The notes beneath the pieces are model-generated. The model saw only the letters and a list, made by a program, of their open reading frames with translations, was not told where the DNA came from and searched no databases. The translations under genes were made by a program, and so were the position numbers. 64,000 nucleotides of DNA from DATARH01 sp963789255 (GTDB lineage Bacteria; Pseudomonadota; Alphaproteobacteria; ATCC43930; CGMCC-115725): NCBI GenBank assembly GCA_963789255.1, contig CAWBJW010000002.1, positions 1,488,001 through 1,552,000 on the forward strand, given 5' to 3'. This document shows, piece by piece, positions 17,491-26,235 of the stretch. Numbering within the stretch: position 1 is the first letter of the stretch; the number at the start of each line of letters is the position of its first letter.

Positions 17491-18864
17491 ATGTGGCGAG
17501 ACCTTGGCCGGGCTGGCGCCCACGTTTTAATCGCGGGCCTCGCGCTCATCTTCCTTGCGGCTCTCGCGTTCGCAGCTGGCGGGTGGGGGCGTGGCTTCTT
17601 TGCCCTGTACGTCCTGGCTGTCGTCTTCGCCGCGATCTCGCATTTCGTGTCGTTTCGGTTATTGCGGGCTGAAGCGCGCGATGCTGTGGGCGCGCTCGGT
17701 CCCGGCGCGGCGGTTCCGCCCACTCCGCCGCGCCGGCTGAGCAGAGGGGGATCGGCGATGTGGCCGGCGGCGCTGCGCCTCGACCGCGCCTGGCGAGACC
17801 AGGCCGCCCAGCTTCAGGCAAGGCTCGCCGCGGCCGAGGCGATCATCGATGCGGTGCCGGATCCACTGATCCTCATCGATCGCCAGCGCCATATCGTCCG
17901 CACCAACGCCGCCTCGGCGGAATTCATCGGATCGGGAGTGGAACCGCGCGACCTGGCATCAGCGCTGCGCAACCCTCTCTTGCTCGCCGCTGCCGATGCG
18001 GTGTTGCGCGGCGAGCCGGCGCGCAGCGTCGAGTTTGTCCTGGCGATGCCGATCGAACGGGTACAGCGCGCCCATCTGGCCCGCATCGAGGGGCCGGCGG
18101 CCGACGGCGCGGCGGCGATCCTCACCCTGCACGATGTGACGGCGCTCAAGCGCACCGAGCAGATGCGCGCCGATTTCATCGCCAATGCCGGGCATGAGCT
18201 GAAGACGCCGCTCGCAGCCTTGATCGGCTTCATCGAGACGCTGCTAGGGCCGGCGCGCGACGATGCCGGCGCGCGCGAGCGCTTTCTCGGAATCATGCAC
18301 GAGCAATCGCGGCGCATGGCGCGGCTCGTCAACGATCTGCTGTCGCTGTCGCGCATCGAACTCAACGAGCATGTCGCGCCGACCGGCCGGGTCGAACTGG
18401 CGCCGGTCATCGACGAGGTGGCGCGCGGCCTCGAATTGCGCGCCGCCGAACGCGATATCCGCATCGTCCGCGCGCTGCCGGCGGATCTCCCGGAGGTGCA
18501 GGGCGACCGCGACGAATTGGCCCAGATCTTTCAGAACCTGCTCGACAACGCGGTCAAATATGGCCCGCCGCACAGCGAGGTCACGGTGACCGGCGGGATC
18601 GACAACGGGGCGGCACAGCTGGTTTGGATCGCTGTCGCCGACCAGGGCGACGGCATCCCGAGCGAGCATTTGCCGCGGCTGACCGAGCGCTTCTACCGCG
18701 TCGACACGGCACGCTCGCGCGAGTTGGGCGGCACCGGCCTCGGCCTCGCGATCGTCAAGCACATCCTCAACCGCCATCGCGGCCGGCTCGAAATCGTCAG
18801 CACGCTTGGCCAGGGATCGACCTTCACGGTCTGGCTGCGCGCGGTGCCGGTCATCAAACCGTAA
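17491..18864 (+). CDS. phoR: Phosphate regulon sensor histidine kinase PhoR
   Basis: PhoR phosphorylates PhoB when phosphate is scarce and takes its signal from the Pst complex through PhoU. Two membrane segments at the N-terminus (residues about 10-30 and 36-57) leave almost no periplasmic loop, as usual in PhoR. A PAS-like region follows (about 105-210, VPDPLILIDRQRHIVRTN). The kinase core shows the H box FIANAGHELKTPL with His235, the N box NLLDNAVKYG, DQGDGIP, and GTGLGLAIVKHIL. Length is 457 residues. It heads the pst cluster, with its partner phoB at the far end, which supports this assignment over other HisKA kinases. Confidence 0.92.
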   Translation: MWRDLGRAGAHVLIAGLALIFLAALAFAAGGWGRGFFALYVLAVVFAAISHFVSFRLLRAEARDAVGALGPGAAVPPTPPRRLSRGGSAMWPAALRLDRAWRDQAAQLQARLAAAEAIIDAVPDPLILIDRQRHIVRTNAASAEFIGSGVEPRDLASALRNPLLLAAADAVLRGEPARSVEFVLAMPIERVQRAHLARIEGPAADGAAAILTLHDVTALKRTEQMRADFIANAGHELKTPLAALIGFIETLLGPARDDAGARERFLGIMHEQSRRMARLVNDLLSLSRIELNEHVAPTGRVELAPVIDEVARGLELRAAERDIRIVRALPADLPEVQGDRDELAQIFQNLLDNAVKYGPPHSEVTVTGGIDNGAAQLVWIAVADQGDGIPSEHLPRLTERFYRVDTARSRELGGTGLGLAIVKHILNRHRGRLEIVSTLGQGSTFTVWLRAVPVIKP

Positions 18865-19067
18865 TCGAAACTTCATCGAAGCGTATCGGACCGCGGGTAG
18901 AAGCCGGGTCGGGACTGGCAAGGTTTGCGGCGCCAGCACGGCTTCTACCGGGCCGGCTCCGGCTTCCGGCAATCCCGCATCGATCAGGTGCCTTCTCGCC
19001 GCTCGCGAGCGGCGGTCGGGGCGGTACCACCCCAACAATCGGCGACAATCAACGACAGGAGGATGCA

Positions 19068-20129
19068 TTGAAACAGATAGACAGCCGCTTCTGCCGGGCG
19101 ACCCGGCGATGTGGCGCGCATCTGCTGCGCGGCGGAGTTTTCGCGTGCGTTCTGGCCGCGGCGCCGGCGGCTTTCGCTGCCACCCAGATTGTCGGGGCGG
19201 GCTCGACCTTTGACTTCCCGTTTTTCTCGAAGGCGTTCTACGATTATACGGGAAAGCACCCGGACGTCACCGTGAACTACCAGTCGATCGGCAGCGGTGG
19301 CGGCATCCAGCAGTTTACCGCCAGGACAGTCGATTTCGGGGCCAGCGACGTGCCGATGAACGCGGCCGAGCTGGCGCGGGCCAAGGCCCCCGTCTTGCAG
19401 ATCCCCGTCACCCTTGGTGGCGAAGGGATTGCCTATAATCTTTCGGGGATCGCGAAGGGCATGCATCTGACCCGCGAGGTGATCGCCGACATCTATCTCG
19501 GCAAGATCACCAAGTGGAACGACCCGGCGATCACCAAGCTGAACCCGGGAATGAAATTGCCCGACATGGCGATCACCGTGGTGCATCGCTCGGACGGATC
19601 CGGCACGACCTACATTTTCACCGACTTCCTCAGCAATGTCTCGCCCGAGTGGAAGAGTAAGGTCGGCACCGGCAAGGACGTGCAATGGCCGGCGCCGAGC
19701 AGCGTCGGCGGCAAAGGCAACGAGGGCGTCGCCGGCCTCGTCAAACAGACGCCGGGCAGCATCGGCTATGTCGAACTTGCCTATCTGCTCGAAAATCAGA
19801 TGACCTACGCGCAGGTACAAAACAAGGCCGGCACCTATCTCTATCCGACGATCGACACGGTGGCGGCGGCGGCGGCGACGAAGCCGAACGTCTCGTCGAC
19901 GAATTTTTCGATCGTCGATACCCCATGCGCGCAATGCTATCCGATCAGCGGCTATTCCTGGGTCATGCTCTACAAGACGCCGCAGGACCCGGCGCGTGGC
20001 AAGCTCGTCAAGGAAATCATGACGTGGCTGGCCACTGCCGCGCAACCGATCGCCAAGACGGTCAACTATGTTCCGCTGCCCGACAACGTGCAGAAGCAGG
20101 CATTGTCGGTGCTCGGCGAGATGCAATAG
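19068..20129 (+). CDS. pstS: Phosphate ABC transporter substrate-binding protein PstS
   Basis: PstS is the periplasmic phosphate receptor. The mature part begins ATQIVGAGSTFDFPF after an export signal ending APAAFA. Phosphate-contact motifs typical of PstS are visible: GAGSTF, the SIGSGGGI turn, DFGASDVPM and VVHRSDGSGTTYIFTDFL. AGGAGG at 19057-19062 places the start at TTG 19068 (MKQIDSRF), giving 353 residues; the open frame upstream is not coding. A CxxC pair (DTPCAQCYPISGY) near the C-terminus may form a disulphide. The 204-base space before it should hold the phosphate-controlled promoter, but I could not find a convincing Pho box. Confidence 0.95.
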   Translation: MKQIDSRFCRATRRCGAHLLRGGVFACVLAAAPAAFAATQIVGAGSTFDFPFFSKAFYDYTGKHPDVTVNYQSIGSGGGIQQFTARTVDFGASDVPMNAAELARAKAPVLQIPVTLGGEGIAYNLSGIAKGMHLTREVIADIYLGKITKWNDPAITKLNPGMKLPDMAITVVHRSDGSGTTYIFTDFLSNVSPEWKSKVGTGKDVQWPAPSSVGGKGNEGVAGLVKQTPGSIGYVELAYLLENQMTYAQVQNKAGTYLYPTIDTVAAAAATKPNVSSTNFSIVDTPCAQCYPISGYSWVMLYKTPQDPARGKLVKEIMTWLATAAQPIAKTVNYVPLPDNVQKQALSVLGEMQ

Positions 20130-20173
20130 CTGACGGCAGCGGCGGCAGCGATCGCGATTGAGCGGAGAATGAT

Positions 20174-21133
20174 GTGACCGAGCAGGCCATCGCTGCTGGC
20201 CAAGAGCCGCTCGGCGCGCGCTCGCTGCGCCGCGCCGAGCGGATCGCGTCGAAAATCTTTGTCGCCGCATTGCAAGGCTCGTGCTGGCTTTTCCTGTTGA
20301 TTGTCAGCGGCCTGGCCGCGGAGCTCATATGGGGAGCCAGGCTGTCGATCAAGACGTTCGGGATCGGGTTCCTGTGGAGCAGCCAGTGGAACCCGGTCAC
20401 CGAACAATTCGGAGCGCTGCCCTTCATCTACGGCACCGTCGTGTCCTCGGTCATTTCCCTCGTCCTGGCGGCGATCGTCGGGATAATGGCGGCGATCTAT
20501 CTCGCCGAATTCGCCCCACGCCGGGTCGGCGCCTATCTCGGACTGTTGATCGAGCTTCTCGCCGCGGTGCCCAGCATCGTCTACGGCTTGTGGGGGCTGT
20601 TCGTTCTCGCCCCGATCGTCGCCAACTGGATCGGCCCCGCGCTGCAGGACAGTCTGGGTTTCCTGCCGTTCTTCCAAGGCACGATCTACGGCGTCAATAT
20701 GCTGACCGCGGCGCTGATCCTGACATTGATGATCGTGCCGACGATCACCGCGATCACCCGCGACCTGATCGCCGCCATCCCGATGCGCTTCCGCGAGGCG
20801 TCGCTGGCGCTCGGTGCCACGCCCTGGGAGACAGCATTCAAGGTGGTCTTGCCGTCGGTCACGCGCGGCATCATCGGCGCCTGCCTGCTCGCCTTCGGCC
20901 GCGCGCTCGGCGAGACCATCGCGACGACGATGGTGATCGGCAACCGGCCGGTCATCAGCGCCTCGCTGTTCGCGCCCGGCTATACCATCGCCAGCGTCAT
21001 CGCCAACGAATTCACCGAGGCAACGTCGGACCTCTATCTGAGCGCGTTGATCGAGCTCGGATTGATCCTGCTTTTCGTCAGCCTGATCGTCATCGGCCTG
21101 GGCCGGTTGATGGTGCGGCTGTTCGTTCGCTGA
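20174..21133 (+). CDS. pstC: Phosphate ABC transporter permease PstC
   Basis: PstC is one of two membrane subunits that form the phosphate channel. The 319-residue protein has a cytoplasmic N-terminal segment and six predicted helices. The family sequence WNPVTEQFGALPFIYGTVVS and the ABC-contact loop FREASLALGATPWETAFKVVLPS (EAA-type) are present. The start is GTG 20174 after GCGGAGAA. It lies 44 bases after pstS and 18 before pstA within one operon. Confidence 0.95.
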   Translation: MTEQAIAAGQEPLGARSLRRAERIASKIFVAALQGSCWLFLLIVSGLAAELIWGARLSIKTFGIGFLWSSQWNPVTEQFGALPFIYGTVVSSVISLVLAAIVGIMAAIYLAEFAPRRVGAYLGLLIELLAAVPSIVYGLWGLFVLAPIVANWIGPALQDSLGFLPFFQGTIYGVNMLTAALILTLMIVPTITAITRDLIAAIPMRFREASLALGATPWETAFKVVLPSVTRGIIGACLLAFGRALGETIATTMVIGNRPVISASLFAPGYTIASVIANEFTEATSDLYLSALIELGLILLFVSLIVIGLGRLMVRLFVR

Positions 21134-21151
21134 GCGGCGGGCAAGACGGCG

Positions 21152-22018
21152 ATGAGCGGATTTTCCCTGGCGCAACGGCGCAAGCTGAGCAGCCGGTTGT
21201 GGATCGGCCTTTGCGGCGTCTTCGCCGCGGGCGTCGCGATCGTTCTGATATTGATCATGGGCTATATCGTCCGCGAAGGGCTCAGCGCGATCTCGCTGCT
21301 GTTCCTGACCCGCCTGCCGCGGCCGACCGGCATATCCGGCGGCGGCGTCGCCAACGGCATCGTCGGGACGCTGATTATCGTCGGCATCGCGGCCGCGATG
21401 GCGTTTCCGGCCGGAGTCCTTGTCGGTACCTATCTCGCGGTCTACAGCCACAAGCGGGTGGCGCAATTGCTCAGTTTCGTTGCCGACGTGCTGGCCGGCG
21501 TTCCGAGCATCGCGGTCGGCATTTATGCCTACGCGCTGTTGGTCGAGCCGTTCCGGCATTTTTCGGCGTTCTCGGCTTCGTTCGCGTTTGCCGTATTGAT
21601 GATTCCGTTGATCATTCGGGCCACCGAGGGGGCGATCGCGGTGGTTCCGCGCGAACTGCGCGAGGCCGCGACCGCGCTCGGCGCTCCGGAATCGAAGGTT
21701 GTGTTGAAAATCCTGGTGGTTGCCGCGCGAACCGGGATCGTCACCGGTCTCTTGCTGTCGCTGGCGCGGGTCACCGGCGAAACCGCGCCGCTGCTGTTTA
21801 CCGCATTCGGCAGCCAATATTGGGAACTCAGTCCGGCGCAGCCGATGGCCGAGCTGTCGCTGCAGATTTTCACTTATGCGATCTCCCCTTACGCCGATTG
21901 GCACACCCAGGCGTGGGGCGGGGCTCTGCTGCTGGTTGTCGCGGTATTCGTGCTCAGCGTGCTGGCGCGGCTGTCGGTGCTGTTCGGGCGCGAAGGGCGC
22001 CATGGAGGCACGGCTTGA
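21152..22018 (+). CDS. pstA: Phosphate ABC transporter permease PstA
   Basis: The second membrane subunit of the phosphate importer. Features are the N-terminal helix LCGVFAAGVAIVLILIMGY, LPRPTGISGGGVANGIVGTL, characteristic of PstA, and the coupling loop LREAATALGAPESKVVLKIL. The C-terminal part includes GETAPLLFTAFGSQYW, also diagnostic. Length is 288 residues with about six helices. It follows pstC and precedes pstB, as in most pst operons. Confidence 0.95.
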   Translation: MSGFSLAQRRKLSSRLWIGLCGVFAAGVAIVLILIMGYIVREGLSAISLLFLTRLPRPTGISGGGVANGIVGTLIIVGIAAAMAFPAGVLVGTYLAVYSHKRVAQLLSFVADVLAGVPSIAVGIYAYALLVEPFRHFSAFSASFAFAVLMIPLIIRATEGAIAVVPRELREAATALGAPESKVVLKILVVAARTGIVTGLLLSLARVTGETAPLLFTAFGSQYWELSPAQPMAELSLQIFTYAISPYADWHTQAWGGALLLVVAVFVLSVLARLSVLFGREGRHGGTA

Positions 22019-22081
22019 GATGGCACGCGTCGCAGCCAGAGCCCTCACGGGCGTGAAACAACGCCGACTTGGGGGCTGGGC

Positions 22082-23011
22082 ATGACAAGCCACGCGTTGG
22101 AACGCGAATTTCCTTCTGGTCTTCCGGAATGGTGCGACGATATGGACATGGAAAATACACCGAGTGCAAAACTGCGCATGGCCCGGGTCGCGATGCCGAT
22201 GGCGGAATTACGCGAGCAACCCATGTCGGGCACCAGTTCCGCGCCTGTTGCTGCCACCTTGATAAAGGTCGATATCCGCAATGTCGGTTTTCAATACGGC
22301 AAGTACCATGCGCTGAAGAACGTCAGCCTGCCGCTGCACGACCGCCGCGTTACCGCCTTTATCGGACCCTCGGGCTGCGGCAAGTCCACGCTGTTGCGCA
22401 TCCTCAACCGGATTTACGAGCTTTATCCCAATCAAACCGTCAGCGGCGAGGTGCTGGTCAACGGCGAGAACATTCTGGCGCCGGGGTTCGACCTTAACGT
22501 GCTGCGAGCGAAGATCGGCATGGTGTTCCAGCGGCCGACGCCGTTCCCGATGTCGATCCACGACAACGTCGCGTTCGGCATCCGGCTTTATGAAAAGCTG
22601 CCGAAATCGGAATTGGACGACCGCGTTGAGTCGGCATTGCGCCGCGCGGCGTTGTGGGATGAGGTCAAGGACAAATTGCGGCAAAGCGCGCTCGGCCTCT
22701 CGGGCGGCCAGCAACAGCGCCTGTGCATTGCCCGCGCGACCGCGGTGCAGCCGGAAATCCTGCTGCTCGACGAGCCCGCTTCGGCCCTCGATCCGCTCTC
22801 GACCCAGCGCATCGAGGAGCTGATCGCCGAACTCAAGTCCGACTATTGCATTGCCATTGTCACGCACAACATGCAACAGGCGGCGCGCTGCTCGGACTAC
22901 ACGGCGTTTATGTATCTCGGCGAGCTGATTGAGTTCGACGAGACCGAGCCTATGTTTACGCACCCGCGGGAAAAGCGCACCGAGGACTACATCACCGGCC
23001 GCTTCGGCTGA
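22082..23011 (+). CDS. pstB: Phosphate ABC transporter ATP-binding protein PstB
   Basis: PstB powers phosphate import and contacts PhoU. Walker A is GPSGCGKST, the Q-loop region is GMVFQRPTPFPMSI (PstB-specific), the signature is LSGGQQQRLCIARA, Walker B is ILLLDEPASALDP, and the switch His is in IVTHNMQQAARCSDY. The frame is open from ATG 22082 (309 residues); conserved sequence begins near IKVDIRNVGFQYG, so starts at 22142 or 22223 (262 residues, the common length) are equally possible. None has a strong ribosome site. Confidence 0.95.
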   Translation: MTSHALEREFPSGLPEWCDDMDMENTPSAKLRMARVAMPMAELREQPMSGTSSAPVAATLIKVDIRNVGFQYGKYHALKNVSLPLHDRRVTAFIGPSGCGKSTLLRILNRIYELYPNQTVSGEVLVNGENILAPGFDLNVLRAKIGMVFQRPTPFPMSIHDNVAFGIRLYEKLPKSELDDRVESALRRAALWDEVKDKLRQSALGLSGGQQQRLCIARATAVQPEILLLDEPASALDPLSTQRIEELIAELKSDYCIAIVTHNMQQAARCSDYTAFMYLGELIEFDETEPMFTHPREKRTEDYITGRFG

Positions 23012-23025
23012 CCGAAAGGACGAAC

Positions 23026-23748
23026 ATGCCTGCCGAACACATCGTCAAGAGCTACGACGAGGAGTTGGACCGCCTCAACAAGATGATCGTCGAAATGGGC
23101 GGGCTCGCCGAAAGCCAGCTTGCCGCCGCGATCGAGGTGGTCATCGACCGCGATAGCGATCGCGCGATCCGCGTTGTTGAGGGCGATGCGCAGGTCAACC
23201 AGCTCGAACGCGATCTCGACAATCTGGCAATCCGCCTCTTGGCGTTGCGTCAGCCGATGGCGCGCGATCTGCGCGCGATCGTTGCCGCTCTCAAGATCGC
23301 CAGCGACCTCGAACGCATCTGCGACTACGCCGCCAATGTCGCCAAGCGCTCGATAGCGCTGGCACAGACCCCGCCGATCCAGCCGGTGCATGCGCTGCCG
23401 CGGATGGCGCATTTCGCGCTCTTAGAGGTCAAGGATGTCATCGACGCTTATGTCGCGCGCGATGCCGACAAGGCGTTCGCCGTGTGGGTGCGCGATGAAG
23501 AGCTCGACGATATGTATGGTAGCCTTTTCCGCGTGTTCCTGACTTATATGATGGAGGATCCGCGCAACATCGGCCCTTGTACGCATTTGTTATTCATAGC
23601 AAAGAACATCGAGCGAATCGGTGACCACGCGACCAATATTGCCGAGAACGTGTATTATTTGGTGCATGGCATACCCCTCGAACAGGCGCGACCAAAGGGC
23701 GATAAGTCAAGTCTCGAAGTCGTCGCGCCCGGCCGCCCAGCCGACTAG
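23026..23748 (+). CDS. phoU: Phosphate signalling complex protein PhoU
   Basis: PhoU links the Pst transporter to PhoR and keeps the regulon off when phosphate is ample. The 240-residue protein is all helical with two PhoU repeats; the metal-binding signature LRQPMARDLRAIVAALKIASDLERICDYA appears in the first repeat and FIAKNIERIGDHATNIAENVYYLVHG in the second. AAAGGACGAAC precedes ATG 23026. It is two bases from phoB, implying joint translation. Confidence 0.95.
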   Translation: MPAEHIVKSYDEELDRLNKMIVEMGGLAESQLAAAIEVVIDRDSDRAIRVVEGDAQVNQLERDLDNLAIRLLALRQPMARDLRAIVAALKIASDLERICDYAANVAKRSIALAQTPPIQPVHALPRMAHFALLEVKDVIDAYVARDADKAFAVWVRDEELDDMYGSLFRVFLTYMMEDPRNIGPCTHLLFIAKNIERIGDHATNIAENVYYLVHGIPLEQARPKGDKSSLEVVAPGRPAD

Positions 23749-23750
23749 CG

Positions 23751-24440
23751 ATGAAACAGCTGGTCCTGATCGTCGAGGACGAGGCGCCGCTCGTCACGAT
23801 GCTGCGCTACAATCTCGAACGCGAGGGATTCGCGGTCGATGAGGCGGCGGACGGCGAAGAGGCATTGCTGCGCATTGCCGAGCGCCGGCCCGACGCGGTG
23901 CTGCTCGACTGGATGCTGCCGCTGGTCTCCGGCCTCGAAGTGTGCCGGCAGATCCGCCGCGTGCCGGCGACCCGCTCGCTGCCGGTCATCATTCTGACGG
24001 CGCGCGGCGAGGAGAGCGACCGCATCCGCGGGCTCGACAGCGGCGCCGACGACTACGTCGTGAAGCCGTTCAGCCCGAGCGAATTGGTGGCTCGGCTGCG
24101 TGCGGTGATCCGACGCGCCCAACCGAATGCGGCGGCCAATGTTATACGCTACGCCGATGTCGCGATGGATCTCGTCGCCTATCGCGTGTCGCGCGCCGGC
24201 CTGCCGGTCCATCTCAGCCCGACCGAATTCCGCCTGTTGCGCCACTTTCTGCAATATCCCGGCCGGGTGTTCTCGCGCGAGCAGCTGCTCGACGGTGTAT
24301 GGGGCCACGATTCGGAAGTCGAGATGCGCACTGTCGACGTCCATATCCGGCGGCTGCGCAGGGCGCTCAATGACGGCGGCGGCAAGGATCTGCTGCGTAC
24401 GGTCCGCTCGGTGGGCTATGCGCTCGACAGCATCGGTTGA
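23751..24440 (+). CDS. phoB: Phosphate regulon response regulator PhoB
   Basis: PhoB binds Pho boxes to switch on phosphate-starvation genes, including probably this operon. The receiver domain has the acidic pair near residues 10-11 (VEDEAP), the phosphate-accepting Asp53 in LLDWMLP, Thr in ILTARGEE and Lys in VVKPFSPSEL. A winged-helix (OmpR-type) output domain fills residues 130-225, ending DVHIRRLRRALND and RTVRSVGYAL. Its location after phoU and the phoR gene at the start of the cluster settle the identity. Confidence 0.95.
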   Translation: MKQLVLIVEDEAPLVTMLRYNLEREGFAVDEAADGEEALLRIAERRPDAVLLDWMLPLVSGLEVCRQIRRVPATRSLPVIILTARGEESDRIRGLDSGADDYVVKPFSPSELVARLRAVIRRAQPNAAANVIRYADVAMDLVAYRVSRAGLPVHLSPTEFRLLRHFLQYPGRVFSREQLLDGVWGHDSEVEMRTVDVHIRRLRRALNDGGGKDLLRTVRSVGYALDSIG

Positions 24441-24456
24441 TAAGCGAAGGCGGCAG

Positions 24457-24603
24457 TCAGCTGATCAGCAGCGATACCGGGATCATCACAGCCGCGGCCT
24501 TCAACGGCCAGATCCAGCCCTCCGTAAAAACCAGCGTGGCGAGTACCGCGGCACAAAGGATCAACGTCGCCTCGCGCAGGCGGATCTCGAAACGGTATCG
24601 CAT
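24457..24603 (-). CDS. Possible small membrane protein (48 aa)
   Basis: Read from ATG 24603 the product is a short basic N-terminus (MRYRFEIRLREATL) followed by two hydrophobic stretches separated by GWIWPLK. It has the look of a one- or two-helix membrane peptide. No Shine-Dalgarno is visible and the frame extends upstream without clear coding character. It lies between phoB and the export lipoprotein gene in a 306-base gap that otherwise holds nothing I can name. Confidence 0.35.
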   Translation of the reverse strand: MRYRFEIRLREATLILCAAVLATLVFTEGWIWPLKAAAVMIPVSLLIS

Positions 24604-24746
24604 AACGGCAAAATAGCACGAGCGGCGATGCAGGCACAGAAGCCGCGGCACTTGACCGCGCCAGGTAGTCGGCGCACAGCAAGGGATGTTGGGTTAGGTG
24701 CCGGGCGATGCTAGGCTGACAGAGCAAAGGTGACCGTCGCTCGCCC

Positions 24747-26216
24747 ATGAAAATCGCCGTTCTCTGCGCCTCTTTGCTAGCGCTTTCGCTCGCCGCCTGC
24801 TCCAGCGACCTGTTGCGCGAGGACGTGATCGCGCAGGCAAGACCGGACGGGCGGATCGCATTCGACGTGGTCAGGATAGACGATGCGGTGTTGGCCGCCG
24901 TGCTGGCGCGGTCGCAGCCCGCGTTCGAAGAGCGGTTCAAGCAATACATCCCGCCGCCCGATCTGAAGGTTGCGGTCGGCGACACCGTCTCTGTCGTGAT
25001 TTGGGAATCGGGATCAAACGGTCTGTTTGGCAACTCGCTGACGGAATTGTCGGTGCCGGCGGGCTCCGTGGCCAAGCTGCTTACCGGCGAATCTTCACCG
25101 TCGGCGCTTGAAGGCGTGCCAAGCACGCCGCAAGGCCTGACTGCCTCGCCCGACACCCTCTCCCAGCTGTTCGGCGCGGGGGCGGCGGGGCAGGGGGCGG
25201 CGGCAGGTCAGGGTTCGACCGGTACCGCCGGGCAGACCGCCGCCGCGAGACGGCCGTCAACTCCGACCGACGACCTGTTTGCTGGCGCGACCGCACAAGG
25301 TGAACAACGGCAACTCGGCGCGGCACAAGGCACAGGAACGCACAGCCTCGATGCGTTGGTGAACGTGGCCGAGCAAAGCGGCCGGGCCGGCACCCTCATC
25401 CCCGATCAGCTGGTCGGCCCCGACAAGTCGATCAGCATTCCCTATGCCGGGCGCGTCGAGGTCGCCGGCCGAACGCCGGTCGAGGTGCAGCAAACGATTG
25501 AGAAGCTTCTCAGCACGAAGGCGCTCGACCCGCAGGCGCTGGTGATCGTCAAGCGGAGCGTAGCCAATTCGGTTTCAGTGGCGGGCGAAGTTATTGGGGG
25601 TAAGCGGGTGCCGCTCTCGGCCGGTGGCGATCGTCTGCTGCAGGTGATTGCCGCCGCTGGTGGGGCCAATGCTCCAGTGCACGACACCTTCGTGCGGCTG
25701 TCGCGCGGCGGCGTCACCGCGACCATGCCGCTCGCGGCACTGATCGCGGACCCGGATCAGGACATCTTTGCCGAGCCGGGCGATGTGTTGACGCTGATCC
25801 GCCGCCCGCAAACCTTCAGCGTCTTTGGCGCTACCGGCCGCAATTCCGCGATCACCTTCACCAGCGACCGGCTGTCATTGAGCGAGGCCTTGGCGAAGGC
25901 GGGCGGATTGCTCGACGAGCGCGCCGACCCGCGAGCCGTGTTCCTGTTCCGGTACGAGCCGGACAGCCTCGTCCGCGCGCTCGGACAGCCGATCGCGACC
26001 GGAGCGCCGGCCGGCCTCTCGCCGGTTGTCTACCGTCTCGACCTGCATGAGGCCAACGCCTATCTTCTCGCCCGCCGCTTTCCGGTGCACGACAAGGACA
26101 TCATCTTTGTCGCGAATGCCGAAATCCAGCCGATCTATCGCTATTTCCAAGCGTTGTCGCAAATCACCGGGCCGGTCGAAACCGGGTTTCTCACCTGCTT
26201 TTACACGAAGTGCTGA
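24747..26216 (+). CDS. Polysaccharide export lipoprotein (Wza-like) with a low-complexity insert
   Basis: This is an outer-membrane polysaccharide secretion channel subunit. The signal MKIAVLCASLLALSLAAC carries a lipobox (LAAC). The export domain starts at PPPDLKVAVGDTVSVVIWE and resumes near DKSISIPYAGRVEVAGRTP; between them (about residues 105-215) lies a Gly/Ala/Gln-rich insert not usual in Wza proteins. Two SLBB-type domains follow (SVSVAGEVIGGKRVPLSAG and FSVFGATGRNSAI). It is 489 residues. No glycosyltransferase or Wzc kinase gene is nearby, so the polymer it serves is unknown. It stands alone between phoB and the dnaKJ pair. Confidence 0.85.
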   Translation: MKIAVLCASLLALSLAACSSDLLREDVIAQARPDGRIAFDVVRIDDAVLAAVLARSQPAFEERFKQYIPPPDLKVAVGDTVSVVIWESGSNGLFGNSLTELSVPAGSVAKLLTGESSPSALEGVPSTPQGLTASPDTLSQLFGAGAAGQGAAAGQGSTGTAGQTAAARRPSTPTDDLFAGATAQGEQRQLGAAQGTGTHSLDALVNVAEQSGRAGTLIPDQLVGPDKSISIPYAGRVEVAGRTPVEVQQTIEKLLSTKALDPQALVIVKRSVANSVSVAGEVIGGKRVPLSAGGDRLLQVIAAAGGANAPVHDTFVRLSRGGVTATMPLAALIADPDQDIFAEPGDVLTLIRRPQTFSVFGATGRNSAITFTSDRLSLSEALAKAGGLLDERADPRAVFLFRYEPDSLVRALGQPIATGAPAGLSPVVYRLDLHEANAYLLARRFPVHDKDIIFVANAEIQPIYRYFQALSQITGPVETGFLTCFYTKC

Positions 26217-26235
26217 GCGTCTCCGCCGTCGCCGC

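Noticed and set aside
19030..19062. Possible Pho box before pstS (GACAATCAACGACAGG)
   Set aside because: Half-sites are off by one base in spacing, and the second overlaps the ribosome site; the match to CTGTCAT-N4-CTGTCAT is too weak.
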